A stretch of 64,000 nt of DNA. Origin: Symbiodinium microadriaticum (lineage: Eukaryota; Sar; Dinophyceae; Suessiales; Symbiodiniaceae). Positions 33,265-44,169 of the stretch are shown here, piece by piece. A program made the translations under genes and the position numbers. Below the pieces are notes generated by a model that had not been told where the DNA came from, did no database searches, and saw only the letters and a program-made list of their open reading frames with translations. The stretch is taken from assembly GCA_001939145.1 (NCBI GenBank), contig LSRX01000047.1:530784-594783 (forward strand), written 5' to 3'. Position 1 is the stretch's first letter; each line of letters opens with the position of its first letter.

Positions 33265-33615
33265 TTAGTTTAGGGGAGTTTAGCGGTTTAGCGTTTGAGA
33301 GTTCAGCGGCTTAGGGGTTTAGGCTCTTTAGGGTTTAGGGTTAATCAGGGTTTGGGGGCTTAAGGGTTTAGGGCTGATTGTTTAAGCCATTAGTGGTCTG
33401 GGGTTTAGGGACCAGACGTGACCAGTTGCTATGGTCGCTGCAGCTCCAACATTCCGTATCTCTACTATAAACCTTATTCAACTGTTACTGAGTGGGGGCA
33501 GTATCCAACCCTAACCCTAAACAAACCAACCCTTAACAAAAAACCCTAAACCCTAAACCCTGAACCCCCAAACCCTAAACCCTAAACCCCTAAACAAGAA
33601 AGACCCTAAACCCTC
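33265..33615. repeat. Opposed telomere-like clusters
   Basis: G-strand at about 33265-33400 and C-strand at 33505-33615. The end of the C-strand block (33573-33608) is duplicated exactly at 36967-37002. Confidence 0.9.
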
Positions 33616-33718
33616 TGCATCCGTGTGGCCTTGAAGGAGCCCAGCCCACTGTTGCCAGGGGCTGCGAGCCCTGGCTTTGCCCGGTAACTCAAAGTCTAGG
33701 GTTTGCCTTAGCCCCAAA

Positions 33719-33782
33719 TACCCTACCCTTTTAAGGACTTGTATAAAGAGTTCATAATAAGGAACCCTAAAAAGGTAGGTTC
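33719..33782 (+). mobile_element. Short inverted-repeat element (family O)
   Basis: TACCCTACCCTTTTAAGG is imperfectly inverted as CCCTAAAAAGGTAGGTT. Confidence 0.5.
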
Positions 33783-33895
33783 TTTAGGGTCCAGGTAGGG
33801 TTTAGGGTGTCGGGCTCAGGGCGTAGGGGTTTAGGGCCTGATCTGCCACTCAGTACCGACAAAGTAGAGATTGAAGGCCCTGCAACTACCAAGCA

Positions 33896-33941
33896 GGAGA
33901 AGGTAGGATCTCTTAACCTACGAGAACCTACCTTTTCTTGT
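33896..33941 (+). mobile_element. Short hairpin (family O)
   Basis: AGAAGGTAGGATCTC pairs with GAGAACCTACCTTTTCT across a short loop. It shares the AAGGTAGG motif with 33719-33782, 110 bp upstream. Confidence 0.6.
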
Positions 33942-34257
33942 GGGGCTAAAAAGACTGCAAACCTGGCATACAAGCTTTCTTAGTATCCCTGGAGCTATAT
34001 TTTACCAAGAAACACAAGTCCTAAGAGCAGTAAAGGGAAAGGAACCTTACAGGAACGTCGGCTCTCGGGCACCGGGTTCCATCGACGTTCACAGACCCGT
34101 ATGGCCTTAACTGGTGCGGAGTATGTGGGTCTGAGTCATTAGCCATCTTTTATCCCCTTACATGACCTCTTTCGACGGATGTGTATAAGATTTGGTAAAA
34201 CTCTAACCGACTCAAATTCCCTGCAAAAGACCTAAAGGCCCTAAAGCCCAATTCCCA
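33942..34257. other. Unique stretch, no feature recognised
   Basis: No long frame or clear repeat. Confidence 0.5.
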
Positions 34258-34475
34258 GAACGCCCTGAACCTAAAACCTAGACCTAAACCCCGAAACCCT
34301 AAACCCTAAAACCCTAAACCCTAAAACCCTAAACCCAGCAGAACGGAACATGCAGAAGCCGAACGGGGCCTTTGGCGGCTGCAGGGTGCTTGTGTCTCCC
34401 GCTCTAGGGCTTCGGGGTTTTAGAGCTCCAGGGTTAGGGTTCAGGGTACAGGATTTAGGGTTTAGGGTTATAGGG
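34258..34475. repeat. Opposed telomere-like clusters
   Basis: C-strand at 34258-34335 with AACCCTAA units, and G-strand at 34430-34475. Confidence 0.9.
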
Positions 34476-34636
34476 TGGGGTAAACCCTTCAGGGTTCGCT
34501 GGTATTGACTGCAGCATACTGGACCGTTCCACCCCTTATAAGGAAATATATGACTCGATGTGTCTTGCAGGGCTTTGGGTTTTGGGCATCTGGCTGTGGG
34601 GTTTTATCGGGTTTCGGGCCAGTTTCGGGTTTATGG

Positions 34637-34741
34637 TACGGTTGAAGATATAAATCCTGCATTACCCATAATAAGGAGTATACTAAAATTCCCCATAGTT
34701 TAGGGTTCTTAAGGTAATGCAGGATTACATCATCAACAGTA
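34637..34741 (+). mobile_element. Family F MITE copy 3
   Basis: TA CGGTTGAAGATATAAATCC at the left; GGTAATGCAGGATTACATC then ATCAACAG TA at the right. Exactly the length of copy 1 (105 bp), and closely similar throughout. Confidence 0.9.
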
Positions 34742-35056
34742 TGTCGTGTGTTTCTGTAAACCTACAACCGAAATCCCGGAAGCATCGCCAGGAAGGCTCT
34801 GACGGCGAGGAAGGTGCCTGAGGGAGACAGGGGAAGCCCGTATCTTTCAGCCGGATACTGTGGCTGTAACGAAAAGGGGCTCTGAATAATTATGAATGAT
34901 GCATTCCTCAGGGTACCTTTTGTGCACCCAAAACGTATTCCAACTATGAAGGCCCCTACGCTAGATCTTGACGCTTCGCTTGCGGGGAAGCAGCCTTCAA
35001 ATCGTTTGCTCTGATTGTTGCCGTCTAGCTCCTACGATGTCAGCTAACTCCATTTC

Positions 35057-35107
35057 GCAGCAGCAGCAGCAGCAGCAACCACAACAACAACAGCAGCAAA
35101 AACAACG
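35057..35107. repeat. CAG/CAA trinucleotide tract
   Basis: Seven CAG units are followed by CAA/CAG mixtures. The surrounding frame is not long, so a polyglutamine protein is not supported. It is the only such tract here. Confidence 0.85.
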
Positions 35108-35213
35108 CCTGTGAAATCCAAACAAAGACGCATACCCTGAACCCAAAGCCCGAACCCTACCAGCCTAAACGCTGCATGTCTGTGACGAGGCGTTCTTGAA
35201 GGTGAAAGCATGG

Positions 35214-35262
35214 GTGGGTTTAGGGTATTATTAGGTTTTAGGGTTTAGGGTTTAGGGTAACA
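35214..35262 (+). repeat. Short TTTAGGG cluster
   Basis: Five to six G-strand units. Confidence 0.85.
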
Positions 35263-35650
35263 CCAACGTGTAAGGTTACAGGTGGCAGAACATGCTGTGC
35301 CGGAAGCCGCGGTAGGAGCACCGCTTGGAACGATTGGACGATCTAGATCAGGTTCATCGCCAACAAGGAAAACGAGGGCGCGCGAGACACGTCACAAGTA
35401 GAAACCACCAACCACTGCTTCTATGAGGTTACATCGCTTTGCAGATTCTATACTCCAATCTGCTGGTACTTAGATTTAGAGGTATATTTAACAGGAGCCG
35501 AAAGTTCGGAAGTCCTCGCCGGAACCTAGAATCTACCTAGAACCCTCCCGGCTCACAGCCCTGGAATCCTGACACTCCCACATCTGTGCATCACCTGAAT
35601 CTGCCGGAGACCCAGCCGCAGAAACTCCCGGAGACCCTCTAAACCTACTC

Positions 35651-35751
35651 TAGGGCCTCAACAATCAGAATAGGGTTTTGGGCTCCTTTATAGTATAATA
35701 ATTATAATTAGGATCCCCCCCAAAATCGTATTGGGAATTATTCAGGCTCCT
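35651..35751 (+). mobile_element. Family H MITE copy 4
   Basis: TA GGGCCTCAACAATCAGAAT then AGGG at the left; TTGGGAATTATTCAGGCTCC at the right. The interior has TATAGTATAATAATTATAAT and a short C-then-A run, as in copies 2 and 3. Confidence 0.75.
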
Positions 35752-36317
35752 TTTTTTAAGCCCCCTAGACCATGTTGTCCGAAAGCCCGCAGTCTTCGAA
35801 ATCCTTGACATCCCCCCCCCGTTGCGGAGCCTGTGATCCAGGAATGCGCTGTGGCGGCTGCACCCGCCGAGGGTTGGGCTTGTTCAGGTCGTCGTCCATG
35901 GGGCCTGGGTGGCTTTGCTCTACTGCGGTAGTATCATATCGCGGTCGGATTAACGATTCATAGCATCCCCTGATAATCCCTGCATAATTATAGTACGACA
36001 TACCCGAAAACCATACTGTAGCTCTTCACGCCCCCCAATATTGCACCTTTGAGCTTGGGGCTTCTGGGCCTTGAGGGTTTGGGGCTTTGTTTTTTGGCTC
36101 TTTTTTGTGGGGGTGGTGTTGGGCCTGCGGCTTGCGGCTTTGCGGTTTGTGGGCTTTGAAGTTTTGCGGTTAGGCCTGGCTACAAAGATCGGCGCTGTGC
36201 TGTAGTGTTATGTTCATGACATGTGCAAGCGTGTCCTGAAAGGACATTGGTCCGGGGTGTGCCACCACTTCGAGCGAACGATCGGATTCAGGGCCCGCAA
36301 ACCAAGCCCCAACCTCA
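35752..36317. other. Unique stretch, no recognisable gene
   Basis: Opposed frames of 63 and 78 codons overlap at 35765-36001. A G/T-rich patch (TTTGGGGCTTTG and similar) lies at 36050-36175. Confidence 0.5.
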
Positions 36318-36365
36318 CACCCTAAATCCTAAATCCAAACCTAAACCCTAAACTCTAAACCCACA
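36318..36365 (-). repeat. Short CCCTAAA cluster
   Basis: Five degenerate C-strand units. Confidence 0.8.
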
Positions 36366-36944
36366 ACTCGAAAGTCTTTCTATCGCAAAGCCAAACCATT
36401 CAATGGCTCTGCCTGCTGTTTTGGCGCTGCGGCAGCGAGAAGCCACACAAGTTTTGGGTGCCAGTGTATGTACAGAGCCTGAAAACCTTGGAGTCATGGA
36501 AGAATCCGATGACTGATCGTCCTGATATTCGGGGAACAGGAATTCGTTAGCATCGTTCATGCAATGCTGTGCTTCGTCTGGCGACATGACCTTGATCGAA
36601 TGATCTGCTGAATACCTAAATCCTAAACGCCAAACAGTGACCTCATGCCAGTGGATATATCCCCTGAAATCTAGCCTGCCCTTGTAGCTACAGCACAGAT
36701 ATGTATGTTTGCGGCACCGCTTGTGGGCTGAAGCTTCAGTGTAGCAGGTAGAAACTGCGGCGGCGAGAGCACAAGTGGATCATGGAGTCGGAAGCATGAC
36801 ACTCAAAACGGACAAACATGTGCGTCGATGGCAGAAGTGATGCTTCATCCCACAACCCTAAACCCTAAATCGTAAAGGCCTCTGAACTTAAATCCGAAAC
36901 TCGTGCAAGGTTACGGCACCCTGCATAGCGTTTCCTCAGAACCT
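36366..36944. other. Unique stretch, no recognisable gene
   Basis: A 79-codon minus frame (36348-36587) is unrecognised. Confidence 0.5.
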
Positions 36945-37003
36945 GCCCTAAACCCTGAGCACTAAGCCCTAAACCCTAAACCCCTAAACAAGAAAGACCC
37001 TAN
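36945..37003 (-). repeat. CCCTAAA cluster ending at single-N join
   Basis: The last 36 bases before the N at 37003 are identical to 33573-33608, including the unusual insert ACAAGAAAGACCC. This suggests a misjoined or collapsed contig end. Confidence 0.8.
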
Positions 37004-37245
37004 CCAACACGCTAAACCACAGAATCCGCAACCCTAATAGTATGGCGAGTTGTAGTACATAGTACTATATTTATAAAACTATATAGGAAATTATGTTACA
37101 TCATATTGTAATATAGTATGTTTTAATTCCCTAAACTCTAAACTCTCAACGAATGGTGTTGGGGTAGACGGATCGATGCAAAACGTGGCTTCTCAGGGTC
37201 GGAGATATGACAGAGCCCCAAGAGACCCTAAAGCTTGAAGCCTGG

Positions 37246-37288
37246 CTTTAGGGTTTAGGGTTTAGGGGGGTTTCGGGTTTAGGGTTGA
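37246..37288 (+). repeat. Short TTTAGGG cluster
   Basis: Four to five G-strand units. Confidence 0.85.
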
Positions 37289-37539
37289 GCAGCTGCGGAT
37301 CGAGCAGTTTCTAGTCGAGCTCAACTCCGGAAATCATCCCACCCACCAAAGATTCCCATAATAATAAGAAACCATTATGCATTTATCAAGCTTGAAGGCA
37401 GAAATCCCCAGCCCGCAGCCCTGGGCCCTGAATCCTAAACTCTAAAGCCAGGCCACAGCCCTAAATCCCAAGCCGAGGTCTCGTTGCATATGGCAGTTTC
37501 ATCAGTAAAACTTATGATGCAGCTTCGGACTAGCTCTCA

Positions 37540-37735
37540 AACCGTTGAATTTGACGGAAAAAACATATTCAAGGAATGGAAAACTTCAACGAAGATAGGT
37601 ATTTCCTTGCCGGCCTTCGTTTTTTCTTCGTTGACGACAAGGAAAAACCATATTCAGTTTTCCTGCCGGCCTTCGTTGAATATGGGTCTTCTTCGTTGAA
37701 TTTGGGTTTTCTTCCTTGAATAAGGTGCAAAAGAG
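37540..37735. repeat. Complex direct and inverted repeat block
   Basis: TGCCGGCCTTCGTT occurs twice (about 37608 and 37662). CTTCGTTGAA occurs three times and its inverse TTCAACGAAG once. CCATATTCA and TGAATATGG are also inverted. The block is more T/A-rich than its surroundings. Confidence 0.8.
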
Positions 37736-37891
37736 CACCGAAAAACCTAGATTCAACAAATGAATTAAGGTTTGTATTTAAAAAATATTTATCGTGTACA
37801 TTAATATTTATTGATGATAGAGAGAGGTCTAGGGTTAAAAAGCAATTAAGCCCAAGCCCGACTTCCCAAAAGCGAAGAAGATGCATACTGC

Positions 37892-37981
37892 ATGGGGCCT
37901 TAAAAAAATTAGAATGGGGCCAATGGGGCTTTGGGCCTCCTTTATGGTTTAGGGTTTAGGGTTTTGGGTCCCCTTTATGGT
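37892..37981 (+). mobile_element. Family H-like fragment
   Basis: GGGGCCTTAAAAAAATTAGA then ATGGGG resembles the H left end. The phrase GGGCCTCCTTTATGG is repeated as GGTCCCCTTTATGG around a TTTAGGG run. Confidence 0.45.
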
Positions 37982-38446
37982 ACAAGCCCGGCCCACAAGG
38001 GAGGAGGGCCACCCGAGCAGTAGTCCAAGACCAGGAACAGGTGTCCCTGTGTCTGGAATGCCCAATGCAGCGAGACCACGAACCTGTTGGGAGGCGCCGG
38101 GGTTGCTTGAAAGGGCCATGGGAGGGGCTGTCGTTCAGGGGTGCAGGGATGCTTTTGGGTTTCAGGGTTTAGGGTTTTAGTGTTTTGCAGGTATCCGGGC
38201 AAACTTATGTCAGCGTTCAAGCGAAATACTTGGACAATTCGAATGGTAGTTCGTGGACCATACACCCGTCCACTGAAACCCAGGAACGAGTGCTCAAAGC
38301 AACCCCTATCCCTGAACGAAGCACTGGGTACTGAACCGAGGTCGGGACGAATGGGTTTAGGGTTTAAGTTTAGGCACCAGGTCATATGGGGAAAGTCTTG
38401 AAGCTGCACAGTTGCGTGCGAAAACATCAACCCAACATCCGAAATG
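37982..38446. other. Repeat-poor stretch, no recognisable gene
   Basis: A 158-codon minus frame (37975-38451) and 67-86 codon plus frames overlap. The long minus frame starts beside a telomere-like cluster and has no recognised domain. It is the longest frame outside a microsatellite or gap, so worth a homology check. Confidence 0.45.
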
Positions 38447-38572
38447 CCCAAACCCTAAACCCCCTAAACCCCCCAAACCCTAAACCCTATAAACCCTACA
38501 CACTAAAACCTACAGAACCGCAACCCAAAACCCTACACCGTAAAACCTAAAACCCAAACCCTAAATCCTTAG
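38447..38572 (-). repeat. CCCTAAA telomere-like cluster
   Basis: C-strand units with TATAAACC and CTACAC variants. Confidence 0.9.
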
Positions 38573-38769
38573 CCGAGACGGCAAGATCCAGGTGCCCAAT
38601 GGCTGATCCTTTCGGGTGAGGGCGAAGGATTATGGAGGCAATCAATTCAAGCTCCTTCTTTCCCTGACCTTCTATCCCTTCCAGGCGGACACCCATAAAA
38701 CCCCAAAAAGCTAGAGTATAATTTAGGGTTTAGGGTTAGGGGTTTAGAGTACACGTACCGGGTAAGCCT

Positions 38770-40380
38770 AAACCCTAAACCCTAAGAATTCTGTTGGTGG
38801 GGATTTGCTTGGAGACCGTTTCTGAGGGAACCACGGATGGCTCAACCGTGCAAGTACACGCTTCTCGGCGATGGCACCTGATGCCGCAAAGCTCTTGGAC
38901 CCAAGGCAAACCCTGAACCACAAATGTCGTCGAAGCTGTTGGTCATCGGATGCAGGTGCCAAGACATGATCTGAAGTGAGGTACTCTCGCTCTCGATGGC
39001 TCGATCTCAGTTCCAAACCCAAAAGCCTGAACCCTAATCTGAAGCTCTAATCTCCCACATCATCAACTCTAGACTTAGACCCTAAGCCCAGATGGCCCAG
39101 ATCATGAGCCCTCGGACGATCTGTCTCTCTTGGGTGCTTAAAGAGTCATCTCCAAGCTCGAAACACTTCAACATGCTCACAAGTCGTGTGTCCAAGTACT
39201 TCGTAGGCAAAGACTCCGTTGAACTCCACAGCTTGTGCCACCATATCTGGACCCACAGGGCCCGTGCCCGTTCAAAACTACCAAATCCGAAAAAGCTACA
39301 CGCCAAAGCTGGTAGCTTGGATAAGCACGTTCCAGCTTCTTGTCGTGCGTCACAAGCTTTCGCTTACTGAGGACCTGCGAATGCTTCCGGTTCCCTTTCT
39401 CGTCGTTTGTTGAGGTCTAGGGTTTGGGCTTGCTGCATAACCTTAAAGTAGGAGGAAATCAACCCTAAGAGGGTTTAAGGTTCATATACCAAATAAGGAT
39501 TCATAGTATTAGGGTACACGGCCCTTACTCTTATGGGTGATTTGGTCCTTAAGGAACAACAAGCCCTGGAAACTAACATCGAAGCAGAAAGGAGGCTCAT
39601 GAAAGACGACTGCCCTCACATCTTGAAACAGGGGCCCTTCAAACGAGGGTCATCGTAGCTCTCTTGTTTGGGGTTTGTGACTCCAGGCGCTAACCATGCA
39701 CTCCCCTGGACGACCCACCTTAACACACTCTTGCCCGACACACAAATACCTAGTGGCTCAGACCCTGGATTGAAGCTCCCGCTTTTGGCTACCTTGTATA
39801 ACGCTTTCCCGGCTCGGCTTGCGATATAAATCCCTTAAAGTGCACCGTTTTTTTGGGGGGTTTAGAGGGCTTGCGGGACGTTTGGTCGCTAGGGCTCAAG
39901 AAAGAGAAGGAACGGGCTCGGAACCGAAAACTTTGCTCCATGGCCTTCGGGTCCGAGGGTTTAGGGTTTAGGGGAGTCTTCAAGATTGGAATCATTGGAG
40001 TTGCTGAGTCCAAACATCTCACATCCCAGCTGCACAGCAAATCTCAACTTTCTTGACATCCTCAAAACCGGAACCCCTCAAGCAACGCTGATCCAGAAAG
40101 TGTAATCTTTTGGACCTGAAACCTCGTACCAGACGGCTGACGGCTGTCTGGCTATGTCAAAGACATCATTCTTATAGGTGACCGCACATACCCAAGATCC
40201 ATCGCAACCTGCCACATAGACCTGGCCCCTGAATCTTTACTAAAGCTTTCGATTAAGTGTCGATGTCACCTATGCTGACTCCTTAAAGCACTTGAACTTT
40301 AGTATAGCTGAAGGACCCACGATTCTGGGATCTCCAGATTTTCCCATGACGCTTTGATTGTGTAGTGCCTCGTATCCTCG
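38770..40380. other. Repeat-poor 1.6 kb, no recognisable gene
   Basis: Opposed frames at 38768-39022, 39082-39306, 39092-39370 and 39789-40056 (64-92 codons). No recognised family, and no reading strand is favoured. Confidence 0.5.
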
Positions 40381-40385
40381 ATGCC

Positions 40386-40472
40386 ATCCCTAAACCCTAA
40401 ACCCCTAAACCCTAAGCCCTAAACCCCTAAACCCCTAAACCCTAAACCCCTAAAGCCCTAAACCCTAAACCC
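40386..40472 (-). repeat. CCCCTAAA octamer cluster
   Basis: About 11 units, mixing CCCTAAA and CCCCTAAA. Confidence 0.9.
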
Positions 40473-40532
40473 ATGGCCAAGACCGGAGAACCCTTGAGCA
40501 GATGGTAGCTTAGGAGTCAACCGAAAACGGCT

Positions 40533-40570
40533 CAACCTAGTACTTTGTGGCTAGGATCCTATACTAGAAA
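40533..40570 (+). mobile_element. Family J-like fragment
   Basis: ACCTAGTACTTTGTGGCTAG then GATCCTATACTAG resembles the left half of family J. No right end is seen. Confidence 0.35.
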
Positions 40571-40710
40571 CTACGGTAACAAAAAAAAAGCCCTAAAGCC
40601 TAAAGAGTCTAGGGCCTGAGGGCTTTAGTGGTGTCTTTTTCCTCGTGCCTTCACAGCATACTCCCCGCCGGTGAGCTTATGCCGGACCTGAGATGCCGTG
40701 GGAAAAAGTG

Positions 40711-40711
<1 letters not shown>

Positions 40712-40776
<65 letters not shown>
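40712..40776. repeat. (TA)n microsatellite
   Basis: About 32 TA units with one AA interruption. Confidence 0.97.
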
Positions 40777-40777
<1 letters not shown>

Positions 40778-40815
40778 CGCGTTAAACGTATCTTGCGGAG
40801 CTGTTTGTGAATCCT

Positions 40816-40990
40816 CCTCCTCCCATCACCATGAACATCAGCAACATCATCATCACCAGACCCACAACCAACAACACAAGCATGACCCATGATTCCATGA
40901 TTAACACGACCATGCTAGAAGGCGAAGGGGAGCTGATTGGCATAACAATGGTCATGATTAAAGCAGCGACATTCACAAGCACAATTAGCA
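40816..40990. repeat. Degenerate CAT/CAA-type trinucleotide tract
   Basis: ATCACCATG, AACATCAGC, AACACAAGC and similar triplets. The minus strand gives a 112-codon hydrophobic M/L/V-rich frame (40782-41120), which I read as a microsatellite translation. Confidence 0.7.
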
Positions 40991-40999
40991 TGTTCAGCC

Positions 41000-41357
41000 A
41001 AAACTGATATTGATCAGGCATGTAATCATAGCATGAAACCACACCTACATCAACAACCAGTGCCATGTACAGCGCTAACAACAGTGAGAGAGTGATCAGG
41101 TGAATGCTACCCATGCTCACACCTGCAGCACTGACAGTGGCAAAGAAAGTAGGCCCGACAGCCTAAACCTAGTAGCACTTGTAATGGCATTTCCATGAAT
41201 ACAGGCTTTGGACACAGCCCCAAACTCCGGAGGAGTTCTCAACAGTCCTGCAGCCACCTTTGCCCGAAACCCTTTTGTCCGTCCTGCCTGGACAACTCGG
41301 CACGAAGCTCCAGTGCCCAGGATTCGGATGGTCTGCAAAAGCGGACTCAAGAAGTTC
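41000..41357. other. Unique stretch, no recognisable gene
   Basis: Overlapping 63-77 codon frames on both strands. Confidence 0.5.
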
Positions 41358-41454
41358 CCTATCCCTCCAGGTACCTATTTTTGTAGGGCCTCTAGTACCC
41401 TATATATATATATATATATGTATATATAGTTAGTAGGTACCTGGAGGGATAGGG
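41358..41454 (+). mobile_element. Family D MITE copy 3 with (TA)n in the loop
   Basis: CCCTATCCCTCCAGGTACCT pairs with AGGTACCTGGAGGGATAGGG, a 20-bp perfect inverted repeat. The centre holds a (TA)n run of about 10 units that the other D copies lack. Confidence 0.88.
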
Positions 41455-41885
41455 GTTTGAGGAGGGGCCGTAGAGTTCGGGGTTAAGGGGGCCTACGGTG
41501 TTAGCATGCCAATCGTAGCGCTAAGTCAGTTGATCAGGGCGGAACTCGTCTTGGGCTTCGGATGATGTCCGGTTCAGGCTTCGAGGGTTTTTTCCGACAT
41601 CATGAAGAAGTTCCTGCTCATTCATTGTTGATTAGAACTGACAGCTGCTGTAATCTTAGGGCTTCCGCTGTCTGCATGCCTTCTCTGCCTGGCACTCGCC
41701 CGCTGCCCTCTCTTTTTTGGCAATCTGTCGGTCTCCTTGCATCTTCTTCTTATCATTCTATATACTACATCTGACCAAAATTACACCTCCTATACTGCAT
41801 GGTAGTCTGTCTGTCCTTCTGTCTCTCAGTCCCCTTCTCGGAATTAGTCAAGCAGTTTGTCGGTGACAGGAATGCAGTCTGTGCA
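41455..41885. other. Unique stretch, no recognisable gene
   Basis: A 70-codon plus frame (41562-41774); CTGT-rich sequence leads into the next microsatellite. Confidence 0.5.
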
Positions 41886-41998
41886 CGTATACGTATGTAT
41901 GTATTTGTACGTATGTACGTACGTATGCAAGGCAGGCAGGCAGGCAGGCCGGCAGGCAGGCAGGCAGGGAGGAAGGTAGGCAGGTAGGGGAGGAGGCA
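41886..41998. repeat. GTAT/GGCA tetranucleotide microsatellite
   Basis: GTAT/GTAC units pass into GGCA units, then GGTA and GGAG. Frames across it (62-127 codons) give Y/V/R or P/A/C-rich repeats. Confidence 0.95.
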
Positions 41999-41999
41999 T

Positions 42000-42764
42000 G
42001 CCCGGATGCATTCATGTATGTGTACATACATTTGGATAGTCTTGTTTAAACCGTTTACGTGCATTAGCACGCAGCATTCAAGTCTTGTCTGCAGGTAATG
42101 GTTTGTGAAACCGAATCCTATCAAAATATGACCATCCTTCAATGGCACATTAGCCGTGGATGTACTTCCCGGCAGAACCCTAAACTTTAAGCCAAAAATC
42201 TAAACCTTTCTAAACTCTTAAAATTTTAAACCCTAATTAATCTCGAACCCGGCGCCCGATAATGTGCCTTGAAGTCTCCGATGGAAACTCCCGCGGCCTG
42301 GATGCTATCCTGCCCCATGCCGGAAGCGAGCTGAATTCTGTTACTGGTAGTAGCACCGGTGGTAGAAGCCCTAAAGGCAGCAACAACAGCTCCTTGGCCA
42401 CCTTGGATGGCGCCTGGACCTGCTTGCGGGTGCTGGGAGCCCTAGGTTTCCTCAAAAATAGCAAGGTTGAGTGGTTCGGGTGTTTAGGTGTTTATATAGG
42501 GTTCAGGAGGTTCGGGGTTTTGCGGTTTTGGGTTCAGGGTGTTGGCACAAAGCGTTTGGGCTCAATGCCAAGGCTTGCGTTTTTGCGGCTCTTCTTGAAA
42601 AAGGGTCATGAAAAAGGGTCATGATATAGCAGCACGTGTCTACTAAATCGCGCAGTGTCTGCAGTCCCCATCTGGCTTCGGAACTTCGGAACGCGGCTTC
42701 AAGAAAGAATGCAAAAACGTCAGCCTCTTAACTTTGCAGTCCAAGGGGCCCTGCAATCCTATTC
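42000..42764. other. Repeat-poor stretch, no recognisable gene
   Basis: A 120-codon plus frame (42262-42624) and a 75-codon minus frame overlap. The end of the plus frame translates TTTAGGG-like units. No domain is recognised. Confidence 0.5.
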
Positions 42765-42860
42765 CCTGAACCCTAAGTCCTAAGCCCTATAATCCCTAAA
42801 CCCTATAAATCCTAAGCCCTATATTCCCTAAACCCTATAAGCCCTAAGCCCTATAAAAGC
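42765..42860 (-). repeat. CCCTAAA/CCCTATAA composite cluster
   Basis: Alternating CCCTAAA, CCTAAG and CCCTATAA units in a composite of about 30 bp. Confidence 0.9.
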
Positions 42861-43002
42861 CTCGCAAGCCATGGGTGGGGCGGTCTTTGTCTGTCTTAAA
42901 GTCTCGGATCTGAGTCCCTTGCACTTGAGGCCTTGGGTGCTGAAACCCTGCCTATAGTCTTCATTGTACTTCCTGTTCAGGGTTCTGAATATAAAACTTA
43001 TT

Positions 43003-43107
43003 TGGGGGGTTTCCGAACATAGGGGACCCTAATATAGTACCCTAAACAGTAGGCTCCTGATTCTAAGGACCCCAAAATAAGGTACCCTAATTGTCGGAAA
43101 CTCCCAT
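43003..43107 (+). mobile_element. Family E MITE copy 2
   Basis: TTGGGGGGTTTCCGAACATA at the left, CCCTAATTGTCGGAAACTCC at the right. Interior GGACCCTAATATAGTACCCT and GGACCCCAAAATAAGGTACC are as in copy 1. Confidence 0.85.
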
Positions 43108-43252
43108 TTAACCAAAAAAGGAAAACAAAAAGAAAACAATGCACACTCTAGGTAAGCCCCGAATTGCCGAACTCCAGGCTGCCGTGTTGGGGCGGTCTGG
43201 GGCCAGCCGACGCACGGTACTGCCAAGGGCCCATGTTGAAAGCACCCGACAG

Positions 43253-43365
43253 TACCTGTAGTCTCCATTCTAGTTCCCTTTTTTGGTTACACCAGTCTTA
43301 AATGTAGGATGTAGGATCCTATTTGAGGGAACGCCCAAAAGGAACTACAATGGAGACTACAGGTA
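43253..43365 (+). mobile_element. Family B MITE copy 2
   Basis: TA CCTGTAGTCTCCATTCTAG then TTCC is inverted as GGAACTACAATGGAGACTAC then AGG TA. The core contains TAGGATCCTATTTGAGGGAA. Length 113 bp. Confidence 0.88.
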
Positions 43366-43424
43366 AGATCCTAAGCCCGGAAAGCTGAAGCTTCCGGAAG
43401 CCTCTAGCTGTCCAACCATGCGAT

Positions 43425-43453
43425 AAAGAGAGAAAGAGAGAGAGAGAGACAGA
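43425..43453. repeat. (AG)n microsatellite
   Basis: GAGA units with one AA interruption, leading directly into a CCCTAAA cluster. Confidence 0.9.
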
Positions 43454-44000
43454 CCTAAACCCTAAACCCTAAACCCCTAAACCTCTAAGCCTCTAAACCC
43501 TAAACCCCTAAACCCTAAACCCCTAAACCCTAAACCCTAAAGGAACATTTCCTCTCGTTTGAGCGCCTTTTTCCTCAGCTCCGAAGGGGTCTTGGAACTG
43601 CGGAGACGAGCTTATGCTACCGCACGCCACTCATTCGTCACTCGGATTGCCCAAGGTTTAGGGGTTTAGGGGTTTAGGGTTTTAGGGTTTTAGGGTTTTA
43701 GGGTTTAGGGGTTTAGGGGTTCAAGGGTTTTAAGGTTTAGCGGTTTAGGGCTTAAGGTTTAGGGTCTAGCGGTCTAGCGTTTAAGGCTTAGAGTACATTT
43801 GTTTAGGGTTGAAGGCCTGGGGATGACCTCCTGGCACAACCCTTTGGCTCCCGTATCTACAAGTTGCTCCAGATCCTCCGAAAGGCACCCCATAAACCCT
43901 CACATCACACAGAACCCTGCAAGCGGAACAACCTAAACCCCCAAACCCTAAGCCTCTAAACCCTAAACCCCTAAACCCCTAAACCCTAAACCCTATCTCA
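43454..44000. repeat. Alternating telomere-like clusters
   Basis: C-strand 43454-43548, G-strand 43654-43802 and C-strand 43930-44000. Octamer units dominate. Confidence 0.9.
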
Positions 44001-44169
44001 GCCTCGAAGATGCACTCAAGGCAGTCGCTCTCCTCGAGGATCTCCAGGACGGCCTCAATTTAAGGTTTAGGGTTTAGGAAGAAGAGGTCCGAGCTTTTTT
44101 GCTTTTGTTTATGGCTAAACCTATAAACCCTAAACCGACGCGACAATCTCGGAACCAAACAAGGCACCT

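Noticed and set aside
35057..35107. Polyglutamine-encoding exon
   Set aside because: No long frame extends from the CAG/CAA tract on either side, and no other exon signal was seen.
40782..41120. Hydrophobic 112-codon minus frame resembling a membrane protein
   Set aside because: It is the reverse strand of a degenerate CAT/CAA tract; methionine, leucine and valine runs follow from the triplet.
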